Origin: Vibrio sp. LaRot3
GTDB lineage: Bacteria; Pseudomonadota; Gammaproteobacteria; Enterobacterales; Vibrionaceae
Reading direction: 5' to 3'
Length of the DNA stretch: 64,000 nt
Assembly (NCBI RefSeq): GCF_027587025.1
Contig: NZ_JAPPTI010000013.1
Location: 20,350 to 84,349 of the forward strand
Positions 16,266 to 24,986 of this stretch are shown here, piece after piece. Position 1 is the first letter of the stretch, and each line of letters starts with the position of its first letter. The translations under genes and the position numbers were made by a program. The notes under the pieces are model-generated. The model saw nothing but the letters and a program-made list of their open reading frames with translations, ran no database searches and was not told the origin of the DNA.

Positions 16266-17078
16266 TTATTTGGTTCGTGTGTATCGGCTTGCGAGCCATG
16301 TACACAGGAAGATAAATAGGAAGTAAGTCATCACTAGCGCTGAGGTAAAGTGCCCGCTAGTTTGACGCATGTTGTAGAGGTAAATTTGCAGCGTTTCATA
16401 GCGAGTTCCGACCAAGATGTTGGCGAATACAAATTCTCCGAGTAGGAACGAAAACGACAAAAAAAGCGAGGCCATCAGCCCCTTACGCAGGTTTGGTAAA
16501 ATGATCAGCCAAAATGCTTTGGCCGTGCTTGCGCCTAGCAGGTGGGCGGCGTCCATTAAATCGTGCAAATTGATCGCTTCGAAACTGTTGGCTATCGCTC
16601 GGTACATAAATGGTAAGGCAATCGTGAAGTACGTACCGATCAAAATCCAAGGAGTGCCAACTAACTGCCATTGGCTGTCGGCGTAAAGCTGGAGCAAGCC
16701 GACTGACGAGACGACAGGTGGCACTGCAAAAGGCAACAAGATGAGTAAGTTCATCAGTTTGTTGAGTTTAGGAAAGTAATAAAACACCACAAAGATGGCT
16801 GGAATAACCACAACAACGCTGAGTGTGAGAGCCGAGATACAGATGAACATCGAACGACCAAATGCGGCTAAGAATCGAGGATCAGTGAGCAACTGCTGAT
16901 ACCAGTCTAAGGTAAAGCCATCGGGTAATATGGTTGCCCCCCAACTTGAAGAGAGGGAGTAAACCAAAGTAGCAAGGATAGGGATAAGCATCAGCCCGAC
17001 AATCGAATACACAACGGCCTTGTCGAACAGGGCATTGCGATTTTTGGACGAAAGTGCCGAGAGGTTACTGTTTGACAT
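16266..17078 (-). CDS. ABC transporter permease 2
   Basis: This 270-residue inner-membrane protein has about six helices and an EAA loop (DLMDAAHLLGASTAKAFWLIILPNLR, about residues 180-205), the contact for the ATPase. The reading frame is open 15 bp further upstream, but ATG 17078 has AGGAAG at the right distance. Its start overlaps the end of the first permease gene by 14 bp. It resembles PhnV/PotC-type subunits. Confidence 0.85.
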   Translation of the reverse strand: MSNSNLSALSSKNRNALFDKAVVYSIVGLMLIPILATLVYSLSSSWGATILPDGFTLDWYQQLLTDPRFLAAFGRSMFICISALTLSVVVVIPAIFVVFYYFPKLNKLMNLLILLPFAVPPVVSSVGLLQLYADSQWQLVGTPWILIGTYFTIALPFMYRAIANSFEAINLHDLMDAAHLLGASTAKAFWLIILPNLRKGLMASLFLSFSFLLGEFVFANILVGTRYETLQIYLYNMRQTSGHFTSALVMTYFLFIFLCTWLASRYTRTK

Positions 17079-17976
17079 TTTTGCTTCCTGCATAGCTTTT
17101 ACTAATTAGCCATTGGTTGACCATGGTAATGAACGCCAAGATCGCCATTAAGATTACTGAAATCGCCGCCGCTAAATTTGGTTTTAGAAAGAGGTCTCCG
17201 GATACTAAGCTTGCTATACGCACGGTGACTACGTTGTAGTTACCGGAGGTAAGCGCATAGACACTGGCATAAGCACCAATAGCATTGGCAATTAAGATGA
17301 TGAAAGTACCAAGGAGCGCCGGTGAAAGTACCGGAAGCGCAACTTTGGCCCAGTATTGCCATGTTTTCGCACCAAGTAGTGCCGCTGCCGCTTGCCAATC
17401 ATCATTCAGCGCATCAAAGGCTGGGTAGAGCAGCAGCACAGCCAAAGGAATTTGGAAATAAATGTAGAGGGTTAACAGCCCCCACTTGCCGTAGAGGTTG
17501 AAGTCTTCAATCAGACCATATTGTTTCAGCAGCAAGGTAAAAGCGCCATTTACGCCAAGGATGATGATGAAGGCGAACGCCAATGGCACACCAGAAAAGT
17601 TACTACTCATATTGGTAAAAGCGATCACACCATCACGGATTTTACTGTCGATTTTGCGTAAAGAAGAAACCAACAAAGTCGCGATGAAAATGCCCGCCAA
17701 ACTTGACCAAAATGCCAGCCATAGGCTGTTGTGAAAGCCTTGCAACATAAAACTTGAATCGAATATTTCGAGGTAGTTTTCCATTGACCACTGATGATCG
17801 TAAATAAAGCTATTGTTGACCACCCATACCATAGGTGCGAGCTGGAATAGATAAAACACAATGGCAAAGGGCAACAGCCAAAGTGCGGGCTTATAACCGC
17901 TTAGTTTTAAGCGCTTTGGCTTACAGGCTGACGCGCGAGAATTGATAGATGCGGATGTCATGATAGTTTGACTCAT
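17065..17976 (-). CDS. ABC transporter permease 1
   Basis: This 303-residue permease has a basic cytoplasmic N-terminus (ACKPKRLKLSGYKPALW), six helices and an EAA loop (DDWQAAAALLGAKTWQYWAKVALPVL). The frame is open further upstream to 18045. ATG 17976 forms a 4-bp ATGA overlap with the preceding gene's stop and avoids a 70-bp overlap. It resembles PhnU/PotB-type subunits. It is coupled to the hydrolase gene, which supports a shared substrate. Confidence 0.85.
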   Translation of the reverse strand: MSQTIMTSASINSRASACKPKRLKLSGYKPALWLLPFAIVFYLFQLAPMVWVVNNSFIYDHQWSMENYLEIFDSSFMLQGFHNSLWLAFWSSLAGIFIATLLVSSLRKIDSKIRDGVIAFTNMSSNFSGVPLAFAFIIILGVNGAFTLLLKQYGLIEDFNLYGKWGLLTLYIYFQIPLAVLLLYPAFDALNDDWQAAAALLGAKTWQYWAKVALPVLSPALLGTFIILIANAIGAYASVYALTSGNYNVVTVRIASLVSGDLFLKPNLAAAISVILMAILAFITMVNQWLISKSYAGSKNVKQ

Positions 17977-18779
17977 AGTGATAACAGCTCTTTTGGCCAA
18001 GGCTTGTTGTGGGTTAAGCCGAGTAGTTGGCATACCGCGCCACACAGCTCTGTTTGTCTAACGGATGTGGCTTGGTGCGAGAAGTGGTCGCCAATAACAA
18101 ATAGTGGCACTTGGCGCTCTTCTTCTAATGTTCCGCCGTGAGAGCGGTCATTGTTCATGCCATGATCGCTGGTCACCATGATTTGATAACCATCGCTTAG
18201 CCATGTGTCGATGTAGTTCGAAAGAATAATATCGGCGTGACGAGCGCAGTTTCGGTATTGTGCAGAGTCTAGTCCATGTTTATGACCAATATCGTCGATA
18301 TTCATTGGATGAATCAGCAAGAAATCAGGGCGGTGATTTACGCGTAAATGTTCTGCATCGAGAAACAGAGCTTCATCAGGGTAGTGATCCCAATGATAGA
18401 AACAGCCGTGTTGAATATTGCAGCTTTCGTCATGAGTAAATCTATCTCTGACTGCGTAATACGGTGCTCGATTATATAGCTCGCTTACCCAATGATAAGC
18501 TGCGGCTGCGGTGGTTTTGCTTTGCTGCACCGCTAGGCTAAAAACAGACTCATGTATAGAAAGACGCACAACGTCGTTATTTACGATGCCGCTTTGTGCT
18601 GGTGTTATGCCAGTGAGAATGCACTCGTACAAAGGGCGAGACATTGAAGGCAATGCGCTTTGAATGGGGTATAGCGTCGCTCTTTGTTCCTCAACTAATG
18701 CATTAAGGTAGCCCATGCAATGTTGGGCTACCTGATAGTTGAGGCCATCAAGTACGACGAGGATGACCTTATTGCTCAT
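17973..18779 (-). CDS. alkaline-phosphatase-superfamily hydrolase (nucleotide pyrophosphatase/phosphonoacetate hydrolase type)
   Basis: This 268-residue protein has the metal-site pattern of the superfamily: VVLDGLNY (first Asp), a nucleophile Ser/Thr region SALPSMSRP, NIDDIGHKHG (Asp and His), TSDHGM (Asp-His) and SHGG (His). There is no signal peptide, so it acts in the cytoplasm on imported material. Family members include phosphodiesterases, nucleotide pyrophosphatases and phosphonoacetate hydrolase (PhnA). It is short for the family (usually 380-420), lacking most of the insert domain. Its place between the binding protein and permeases implies that it processes the transported compound. 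Confidence 0.78.
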   Translation of the reverse strand: MSNKVILVVLDGLNYQVAQHCMGYLNALVEEQRATLYPIQSALPSMSRPLYECILTGITPAQSGIVNNDVVRLSIHESVFSLAVQQSKTTAAAAYHWVSELYNRAPYYAVRDRFTHDESCNIQHGCFYHWDHYPDEALFLDAEHLRVNHRPDFLLIHPMNIDDIGHKHGLDSAQYRNCARHADIILSNYIDTWLSDGYQIMVTSDHGMNNDRSHGGTLEEERQVPLFVIGDHFSHQATSVRQTELCGAVCQLLGLTHNKPWPKELLSL

Positions 18780-18800
18780 GTTACACCTGTTGTTCGTTAT

Positions 18801-19868
18801 TTATTGCTGGTGGATAAGCACGTTTTCTTGCCATTGACGAGGCAGTTTACGTGCTGATTTTTCCCAAGCTTTGAAATCGCTAACAGGGTGAACGTTTTGA
18901 TATTGCTCGTTTGGCAGCAGTTTGGCTTGAACTGAGTCAGGCAGGGTAATACTTGAGCGAATAGGGCGAGCGTAGCCTTCGGCGAGGTTTATTTGTCCTT
19001 GGTCGCTGAAGATGTACTCTCGAGCCAGCTTAGCGGAATTAGGGTTTTTCGCGTATTTATTGATGATGGTAGTGTAGCCAGAGATGATTGAACCATCTTG
19101 TGGAATGCTCACGCTAAAGCGGTCACGATCAATTTTATCGCGGTAGTTTAGGGCGTTGAAATCCCACATAATGGCCACTTCCACTTCGCCTTTTTCAAGG
19201 TTAGCGATGTTTGGATCGGTAAAAGATAAGCGTCCTTGTTTTGCCAGTTTTGCAAAGTACTTTAAAGCAGGTTTTAGGTTTGACTCGTCACCGCCATTGG
19301 CAAAAGCTGCCGCTAAAACTGCATTGTTTGCTTGCGCCGCGACACCCACATCGCCCACGGTCACTTTGTAGTCACCATTTAAAATATCTTGCCAAGATTT
19401 AGGCGGTTGCTTAACTAAGTTGTTATTTGAAATAAAGGCAATAGTACCAGTGTAAGCTAGTGCCCAATGACCATCTTGGTCTTTTGCCCATGTAGGGATC
19501 TCATCCCATGTGCTCGGTTTATAAGCTTGAGTCACACCTTTTTTCACTGCGACGCGCGCAAAAGCAAAACCAACATCACCAATATCTGCGGTCGCGTTAG
19601 CCTTCTCTGCTTCAAACTTAGCGATTTCTTGCGCTGAGCTCATATCGGTATCTTGGTGGCTCAGGCCGTAATTTGATTTAAGGTCTGCCCAAGTATCTTT
19701 CCAGTTTGCCCAGCTATCAGGCATACCCACACTATAGACTTGGCCTTCTTGTTTTGCTGCTTGAATCAGAGTTTCTAGGTTGGCGTCTTTTGCCATGATT
19801 GAAGCGGAAAATGATGTCGCGACTAAAGAGGTAGCAATCATTAATTTGTGCGCGATTTGTGTTTTCAT
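18801..19868 (-). CDS. periplasmic substrate-binding protein of the ABC importer
   Basis: This 355-residue protein has a signal peptide (cleavage after SFSASIMA). A type-2 (extracellular solute-binding family 1) fold follows, with DIGDVGFAFARVAV, YTGTIAFISNN, PPKSWQDILNG and EVEVAIMWDFNAL. The layout resembles PhnS-type 2-aminoethylphosphonate and FbpA-type proteins. It is the first gene of a six-gene minus-strand operon and divergent from a GntR regulator. The actual ligand is unknown. Confidence 0.85.
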   Translation of the reverse strand: MKTQIAHKLMIATSLVATSFSASIMAKDANLETLIQAAKQEGQVYSVGMPDSWANWKDTWADLKSNYGLSHQDTDMSSAQEIAKFEAEKANATADIGDVGFAFARVAVKKGVTQAYKPSTWDEIPTWAKDQDGHWALAYTGTIAFISNNNLVKQPPKSWQDILNGDYKVTVGDVGVAAQANNAVLAAAFANGGDESNLKPALKYFAKLAKQGRLSFTDPNIANLEKGEVEVAIMWDFNALNYRDKIDRDRFSVSIPQDGSIISGYTTIINKYAKNPNSAKLAREYIFSDQGQINLAEGYARPIRSSITLPDSVQAKLLPNEQYQNVHPVSDFKAWEKSARKLPRQWQENVLIHQQ

Positions 19869-19948
19869 TGTCTCTATCCTTTTGGACTAGGTCAGTAAGT
19901 TCACTTTTTAATCCTAAGCAGGCAATGTGACGCTTTATCGCAACTTAT

Positions 19949-19985
19949 TTGACAGTTTTTAGGCACTTATATGGCAGTTTTGCGT
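19949..19985. promoter_or_regulatory. candidate operator repeats between the importer operon and its GntR regulator
   Basis: GACAGTTTTT (19951-19960) and GGCAGTTTTG (19973-19982) are direct repeats 22 bp apart, two helical turns, in the divergent promoter region. The spacing suits a regulator bound on one DNA face. The motif was found by eye and is weak. Confidence 0.25.
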
Positions 19986-20043
19986 GATTTGGATGACGAA
20001 TTTATGGCAAAAACGTAAAAGCATGATCTGTCATATTTCTGTG

Positions 20044-20838
20044 ATGTGGTTTTTCTACAGTGAAGTGAATGACACATGGACTAGATCAGATATTTTGAGC
20101 CAAGCGCAAACACAACTCAGCCGAATTAAGACGGCACTCAAACAACAAATTGAAACCGGAATTATTAATGAGGGAGACAAGCTGCCTTCAGAAAGGGAGT
20201 TGAGTGAACTGTTCACCACAACCCGAATTACCATCAAAGATGCCCTTGTTTCACTCGCGACGGAGGGCTTGTTGTATAGAGAAGAGCGGCGAGGGTGGTA
20301 TGTATCGCCGCAAAGAATTGAATATAACCCTTTGTCGCGTTGTCACTTTCATCAAATGATTCGCGAACAAAACCGGATTGCTCAAACTCAGTTAATGGAT
20401 GTACGTAGTGAGATTGCCAGTGGTGATGTAGCACAAGCGCTGCAAGTGGGTGGATTCACGCCGATCCATATTATTGAGAGGCTACGCTACATCGATGGCC
20501 GCGCCGTTTTGTTTGTTGAGAATTGTATAAAAGCGGGGTTATTTAGCGGCATTTTGCAGCATGACTTAACTCAGTCGCTCACAGGGATTTACCAAACGAT
20601 ATTTGGTTATTTCACTTCACGATCGCGGTTTGAGGTTATTCCAACTGCTGCGCCTGCTCATGTGGCAAAGGCACTAAACCTCGCTCAGGGGCAAGCGGTA
20701 TTGAAGATTTGTCGAGTTAATTACAATCAGAATGGTGACTTAATGGATTGTGAGTTTGAATATTGGCGGCCGGATGCCGTGGTGATCCGGATAGACAGTC
20801 AAGAAGAGAAGAAACGGATTGAGTCAGGGGGCGGTTGA
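20044..20838 (+). CDS. GntR-family regulator with UTRA ligand domain
   Basis: This protein is about 264 residues. The N-terminal winged helix is GDKLPSERELSELFTTTRITIKDALVSLATEGLLYREERRGWYVSP, the GntR signature. The UTRA-type sensor domain covers about residues 110-260 (IHIIERLRYIDGRAVLFVENC). HutC-type regulators of this kind respond to the operon's substrate or its breakdown product. The start is uncertain: the frame is open to 19984 and no candidate has a good ribosome binding site. It is divergent from the importer operon, which it very likely controls. Confidence 0.82.
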   Translation: MWFFYSEVNDTWTRSDILSQAQTQLSRIKTALKQQIETGIINEGDKLPSERELSELFTTTRITIKDALVSLATEGLLYREERRGWYVSPQRIEYNPLSRCHFHQMIREQNRIAQTQLMDVRSEIASGDVAQALQVGGFTPIHIIERLRYIDGRAVLFVENCIKAGLFSGILQHDLTQSLTGIYQTIFGYFTSRSRFEVIPTAAPAHVAKALNLAQGQAVLKICRVNYNQNGDLMDCEFEYWRPDAVVIRIDSQEEKKRIESGGG

Positions 20839-20862
20839 ACGCTCGTCCATGAGCGGTACAAT

Positions 20863-21081
20863 TTATTGTGCAGCTTGGTGCTGGTAAGCTTTAAGCATTT
20901 GGTCAGGTGTCATACCTTGGTGAATTTGGTTCTTAGCTACCATTTGAGAAGCTTGTGCGATAGGCACACCCGCTTGAGAAGCTTTTTGAATCAAGTCGCC
21001 GTTAGAGCCATTGTTTGCTTGTGCACCAGCAAAAGCTGAAACAGAGAATACAGATAGAGCGATAACAAGTACTTTTTTCAT
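20863..21081 (-). CDS. tiny exported protein, paralogue 1 of 3
   Basis: This 72-residue protein has a clear Sec signal (MKKVLVIALSVFSVSAFA). The mature part is about 54 residues, with NNGSNGDLIQKASQAGVPIAQASQMVA. Two more genes at 23123 and 23399 encode the same signal peptide and the NNG-NGDLIQ core. I do not recognise a named family. The ATG has a good ribosome binding site. It is probably secreted or periplasmic. A hairpin at 20840-20856 lies just after the stop. Confidence 0.7.
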   Translation of the reverse strand: MKKVLVIALSVFSVSAFAGAQANNGSNGDLIQKASQAGVPIAQASQMVAKNQIHQGMTPDQMLKAYQHQAAQ

Positions 21082-21234
21082 AATGGGACCTTTCTTTGTT
21101 TAGTGATGGCAGCGCATTGCTGCCTTTTCGAAACTAAGAATACCGAGAACCCAATCACAAGTAGAGGAAATACGACATTTCCATTTTGGCACTATCTGTG
21201 AAGTGAATCACATTAAACCAAGTAATAAAGCAAA

Positions 21235-22830
21235 CTATATAACGCCTTGTTGTTTTGCCATCTCGTGGGCAACTTTTGGTGCTTTCCATAAAGTCGGCAG
21301 CAAGATCAGCGACACAGGTACAGCGGTTACGACAATGAAGGATTGCAGTGCAGAGATACCACCTGACCCCATTGAAATAAGTGCAATCGCCACCACACCC
21401 ATTAATACCCCCCAAAAACTACGAATCATACCGTTTGGTTGAGTCGAGCCTGTTAGTACCACACTGATGGTGTAAGTCATCGAGTCGCCTGTTGTGACGA
21501 TAAAGGTGGTGGTTAAAATCAAAAATAGGATTGAAATTAACATTGGGTAAGGCAGTTGCCCGGTGATCGCCAATAGCACGCCCGGTAGGTTAAAACCTTC
21601 AAATGCTCCAGAAATCGAGCCTGGTTCCGCTAGTTCAAACGCAAGGCCAGAGCCGCCAACAATGCTAAACCAAAAACAGGTAACAAGTGGAGCAACAATG
21701 CTGATGGCGAAAATAAGCTGACGAATAGTTCGTCCTCGAGAGATGCGCGCGATGAAAATCGCCATCATAGGGCCATAGCCAAGGAACCAACCCCAGAAGA
21801 ATACAGTCCACCAATCTAGCCAGTTCTTATCGCCACGATAGAGAGCCATAGGTACAAAATTGTCTACCATCTGCGCGACACCTTGCAGGTAGCCATCAAT
21901 GATGAAACTCGTTGGGCCAAAGATAAGAATAAAGCCGATCAAGCCAACCGAAAGCAGAATGTTGTAACGGCTAATGATTTGAATACCTTTGCTGACACCG
22001 CTTAATGCCGATAAGGTGTACATCGCGATAGCAAATAGCACCACTGCACACTGGGTAACAAAAGTATCAGGGATCGAAAATAGTTCACTCAATGCGTAGC
22101 TAATTTGTAAACCTAAGAAACCGATCGGGCCGATTGTACCTGCTGCAACCGCAATGATGCTCGCTGCATCTGCAATGTTGCCTATCCAGCCATTAATCGC
22201 TTTGTCGCCAAAAATAGGGTAAAGCAACGTACGTGGTTGAAGCGGTAAACCTTTATCGTAATGTAGGTGCATCAATACAATGGATGACAGACCACCTAAA
22301 ATCGCCCATGCAAGAAAACCCCAGTGCATAAACGATTGAGATAATGAGTTGATTGCCATCGAGCGCGCATCACTGGCACCATAAAATGGCGGAGCAGAAA
22401 CAAAGTGAGCGATTGGTTCGGCCGCGGCCCAAAATACACCACCACCCGCAAGTAAGGTACACAAGACGATAGAGAGCCATTTGAAGGTGTCCATTTCAGG
22501 CATAGAGATAGCACCTAGGCGAACAGCGCCTGTTTTGCCGAAAGCTAACCAAAGGCCAATCAAGAAGTTAAGTAGCAATAGAACTTGCCAGAAAGCGCCA
22601 AACCAGTGAGTGGCGAAGCCAAAACCTTGGTTTACGAGAGAAGTAAGGGAAGATGCATCAGTGATTGTAAGTAGAACGAATCCGACTAGGAAGCCGCCAC
22701 TTAACCAAAAAACAGGGTTGGTTAATTGAAGTTGGTGAAACCAAGCGTTGCTTGTTTCTGGGGGATGGGCAGCATGATAATCGATCTCGCCCATAGAAGG
22801 GTGGTCAGCAGCGTTAGTCATATCTGACAT
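21235..22830 (-). CDS. BCCT-family transporter
   Basis: This 531-residue protein has about twelve helices and the BCCT signature WWTVFFWGWFLGYGPMMAIFIARISRGRT around residues 340-368. GGGVFWAAAEP (helix 4 region) and GLSSIVLMHLHYDKGLPLQPRTLLYP also fit the family. BCCT carriers move betaine, choline, carnitine or related quaternary-ammonium or sulfonium compounds using Na+ or H+. The N-terminal tail is long and His-rich (about 35 residues). It is unlike BetT in lacking a large C-terminal domain, so it may not be osmosensing. Confidence 0.9.
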   Translation of the reverse strand: MSDMTNAADHPSMGEIDYHAAHPPETSNAWFHQLQLTNPVFWLSGGFLVGFVLLTITDASSLTSLVNQGFGFATHWFGAFWQVLLLLNFLIGLWLAFGKTGAVRLGAISMPEMDTFKWLSIVLCTLLAGGGVFWAAAEPIAHFVSAPPFYGASDARSMAINSLSQSFMHWGFLAWAILGGLSSIVLMHLHYDKGLPLQPRTLLYPIFGDKAINGWIGNIADAASIIAVAAGTIGPIGFLGLQISYALSELFSIPDTFVTQCAVVLFAIAMYTLSALSGVSKGIQIISRYNILLSVGLIGFILIFGPTSFIIDGYLQGVAQMVDNFVPMALYRGDKNWLDWWTVFFWGWFLGYGPMMAIFIARISRGRTIRQLIFAISIVAPLVTCFWFSIVGGSGLAFELAEPGSISGAFEGFNLPGVLLAITGQLPYPMLISILFLILTTTFIVTTGDSMTYTISVVLTGSTQPNGMIRSFWGVLMGVVAIALISMGSGGISALQSFIVVTAVPVSLILLPTLWKAPKVAHEMAKQQGVI

Positions 22831-23047
22831 ATTATGGTTCGCTATTTTTTTGCTCAGTACCCACTTTTAGCCTGTTGTTGATGTTATTAGCTATAGGTAT
22901 AAGCATGTGAATTTCCCTCAATTATTTGCATAACAAAGTGTGAGGATGATCAAAAATTCGCAGATACTATCACAGAGAGGAAGAAATAGATAATCGGATT
23001 ACAGCTAGATATCCGTTAAGAGAGGTATGTAGTTGGAATTAGTTAAT

Positions 23048-23100
23048 AATTAATTTGCCCGGCGCCGCTCATCCCTGAGCGGTAAAATTAATTTGCCGGA
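23048..23100. repeat. hairpin flanked by 12-bp direct repeats
   Basis: CCGCTCA/TGAGCGG forms a stem at 23065-23082. It is bracketed by two copies of TTAATTTGCC plus GG(C/A)G (23050-23064 and 23087-23101). A related stem, CGCTC(G)TCCATGAGCG, lies after the first paralogue (20840-20856). It occurs immediately downstream of paralogue 2 and may terminate or stabilise its transcript. Confidence 0.4.
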
Positions 23101-23122
23101 GTGCATCGTATTGGTAGCCTGA

Positions 23123-23341
23123 TTAGTTGTGGCTAGTACGTTTATCTTCTTTGCCTCGAATAATTGGTGCTCCTTTTACATGGCCAGTTGCAACAGCTTT
23201 TACAGCTTGGTCTGTTGTCATACCTGCTGCTGTAGCTTTTTGAATTAGGTCTCCATTAAGGCCGTTGTTTGATGGAGTAGAGCTTTCAGCGAACGCAGAC
23301 ATTGAGAATACAGATAGAGCAATAATTAGAGCGTTTTTCAT
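23123..23341 (-). CDS. tiny exported protein, paralogue 2 of 3
   Basis: This 72-residue protein has signal peptide MKNALIIALSVFSMSAFA. The mature sequence contains SNNGLNGDLIQKATAAGMTT (close to paralogue 3) and a charged C-terminus (RGKEDKRTSHN). Paralogue 3 lies 58 bp upstream in the same direction, so the two form a tandem duplication. The function is unknown. Confidence 0.7.
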   Translation of the reverse strand: MKNALIIALSVFSMSAFAESSTPSNNGLNGDLIQKATAAGMTTDQAVKAVATGHVKGAPIIRGKEDKRTSHN

Positions 23342-23398
23342 ATTTAATACCTTTAATGGTCGAATGAATTTTAGTTGAGAGTTAAATAGGTGCTTTGT

Positions 23399-23608
23399 TT
23401 AGTTTTGTTTCTGATCTTTAACCAAGATAACAGGGCTGTTTTTAACGTGGCCTGTTGCGACGGCTTTTACAGCTTGCTCAGTACTCATACCTGCAGCGGT
23501 AGCGTGCTGAATTAGGTCGCCATTTAGGCCATTATTCGAAGCAGTTGAATTGTTGGCGAAAGCTGAAAAAGAGAATAGTGATAGAGCGATGATTAGTACG
23601 TTTTTCAT
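23399..23608 (-). CDS. tiny exported protein, paralogue 3 of 3
   Basis: This 69-residue protein has signal peptide MKNVLIIALSLFSFSAFA and a mature core SNNGLNGDLIQHATAAGMST. VKAVATGHVK is identical in paralogue 2, so the duplication is recent. It is the promoter-proximal gene of the tandem pair. The function is unknown; a conserved NGDLIQ helix suggests a folded or self-assembling peptide. Confidence 0.7.
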   Translation of the reverse strand: MKNVLIIALSLFSFSAFANNSTASNNGLNGDLIQHATAAGMSTEQAVKAVATGHVKNSPVILVKDQKQN

Positions 23609-23762
23609 AATGGTTGCCTCTGGTTTTTTGTTTTGGTTAGCGGGTCATCCCGCCCTACATGATTAATAATAGTGCGACTTTTGTCACACTGCTAGGAAAT
23701 GCATACTTTCCATTTTGGAAATCTATTGGATGTTGATCGCAAAATAGCTGGGGTAAATGCAA

Positions 23763-23800
23763 TAAAAAACGGCTCTCGGATGATTTGACCGAGAGCCGTT
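23763..23800 (-). terminator. terminator of the LysR gene
   Basis: ACGGCTCTCGG/CCGAGAGCCGT is an 11-bp stem followed by a T-run on the minus strand. Confidence 0.8.
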
Positions 23801-23859
23801 AAGATACAAAACCAGTTTTAGCGGAGTGTTAGCGCAATGACATCAGAAAGATAAATCGA

Positions 23860-24738
23860 TTAACTTGCGCTCAATACTTTATAGACAGTTTTATACAACC
23901 AATCTTTTTGAGGGTCATTTTGCTTGGCGCGATGAAAGCTCATCACACAGTTAGAATTGATGTCTGATAATCGTGGTAGTTCAATCACTCTGCAGCCTTT
24001 AGGCGTTAACTGCGCCATAGTGAAAGAAAAATGATCCGAGTCGCGCACGATGTTTTCTATTGCGATCGTATTTTCAATCTCAACGTTCGGCGCAATTTTA
24101 TGGCCTAAGCTGTTGAGCCTTTCTAGCAGTGGGTAACGAACTTCATTCCAACCGGGGTTGCGGGTAACGATAAAGGGATAGTCGAGCAAATCTTCAAACG
24201 TTTGTGCAGGGTGGTCTTCACGTACGTAAAAGGCGGGGTAAACCTCGAGAATCGGTTTTTGTATGATGACTTGTGGCAGCGTTTCGTCGTAAACATTGAA
24301 TGCAACAGAGTTTTCACCTTCAACCAACCGTGAGCGCGCTTCCAAGCTCCATTGACGTATAGATATCTTAGCCAGAGGCGCTTCTTTTCTTAATGCTAGG
24401 TAAAGGGCATCACCGAAGTTATCCCACATTAAGGCGGGGCCGTAGATAATGACTTCTTGTTTTAGCGTTTGGGGATTAAAGTCGCTGTGTTGGATGGAGT
24501 GGAAGGTCGCTAATATTTGTTCAAAGTGGTTGATATTGTTGTCGGTAAAGGTAGTGGGTTCAAAACCGTTGCGCGCTTGAACAAACAATGGGTCTTCAAA
24601 ATGGAGTTTGAGCTTAGCTAGAATTTTACTTACCGCACTGGAAGTTTTGCCTAGTGAGTCAGCCACGAGCTTGACGTTTCTTAACTCATACATTTTTACT
24701 AGAACATAAATACTTTGAATGTCTAGGTTGTTTCCCAT
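23860..24738 (-). CDS. LysR-family regulator
   Basis: This 292-residue protein has an N-terminal HTH (MYELRNVKLVADSLGKTSSAVSKILAKLKLHFEDPLFVQARNGFEPT) and a periplasmic-binding-fold effector domain. The DNA-binding motif deviates from the usual A-A-x-L-x-x-S-Q-P/S-A-V-S, with VADSLGKTSSAVSK. It is monocistronic. It is neither adjacent to nor divergent from an obvious target, except that gltS lies upstream on the same strand, so the regulon cannot be inferred. Confidence 0.85.
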   Translation of the reverse strand: MGNNLDIQSIYVLVKMYELRNVKLVADSLGKTSSAVSKILAKLKLHFEDPLFVQARNGFEPTTFTDNNINHFEQILATFHSIQHSDFNPQTLKQEVIIYGPALMWDNFGDALYLALRKEAPLAKISIRQWSLEARSRLVEGENSVAFNVYDETLPQVIIQKPILEVYPAFYVREDHPAQTFEDLLDYPFIVTRNPGWNEVRYPLLERLNSLGHKIAPNVEIENTIAIENIVRDSDHFSFTMAQLTPKGCRVIELPRLSDINSNCVMSFHRAKQNDPQKDWLYKTVYKVLSAS

Positions 24739-24937
24739 ATCGAACGCTCTTAATTCGTTACATCTTGTATTGAATATAGGGCGGAGACGAACGTCAACTC
24801 AATGCTAACATGCTGCTTTGAGCGTGAAGTGTGCCGCATATTAACATCAATGCAATGTAACGAGGGTGAGTCAATGTTTGGTACATCGTACTGCGAGGCG
24901 TATGAGGTTGCTTGCGATGACAAATTTAGGTGCCACC

Positions 24938-24967
24938 AAAGAAAACGGCCGCATTGTGAGTGCGGCC
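24938..24967 (-). terminator. terminator of gltS
   Basis: GGCCGCA/TGCGGCC forms a stem, followed by TTTTCTTT on the minus strand. Confidence 0.7.
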
Positions 24968-24986
24968 ACTTTTATCTTTGATTCTC

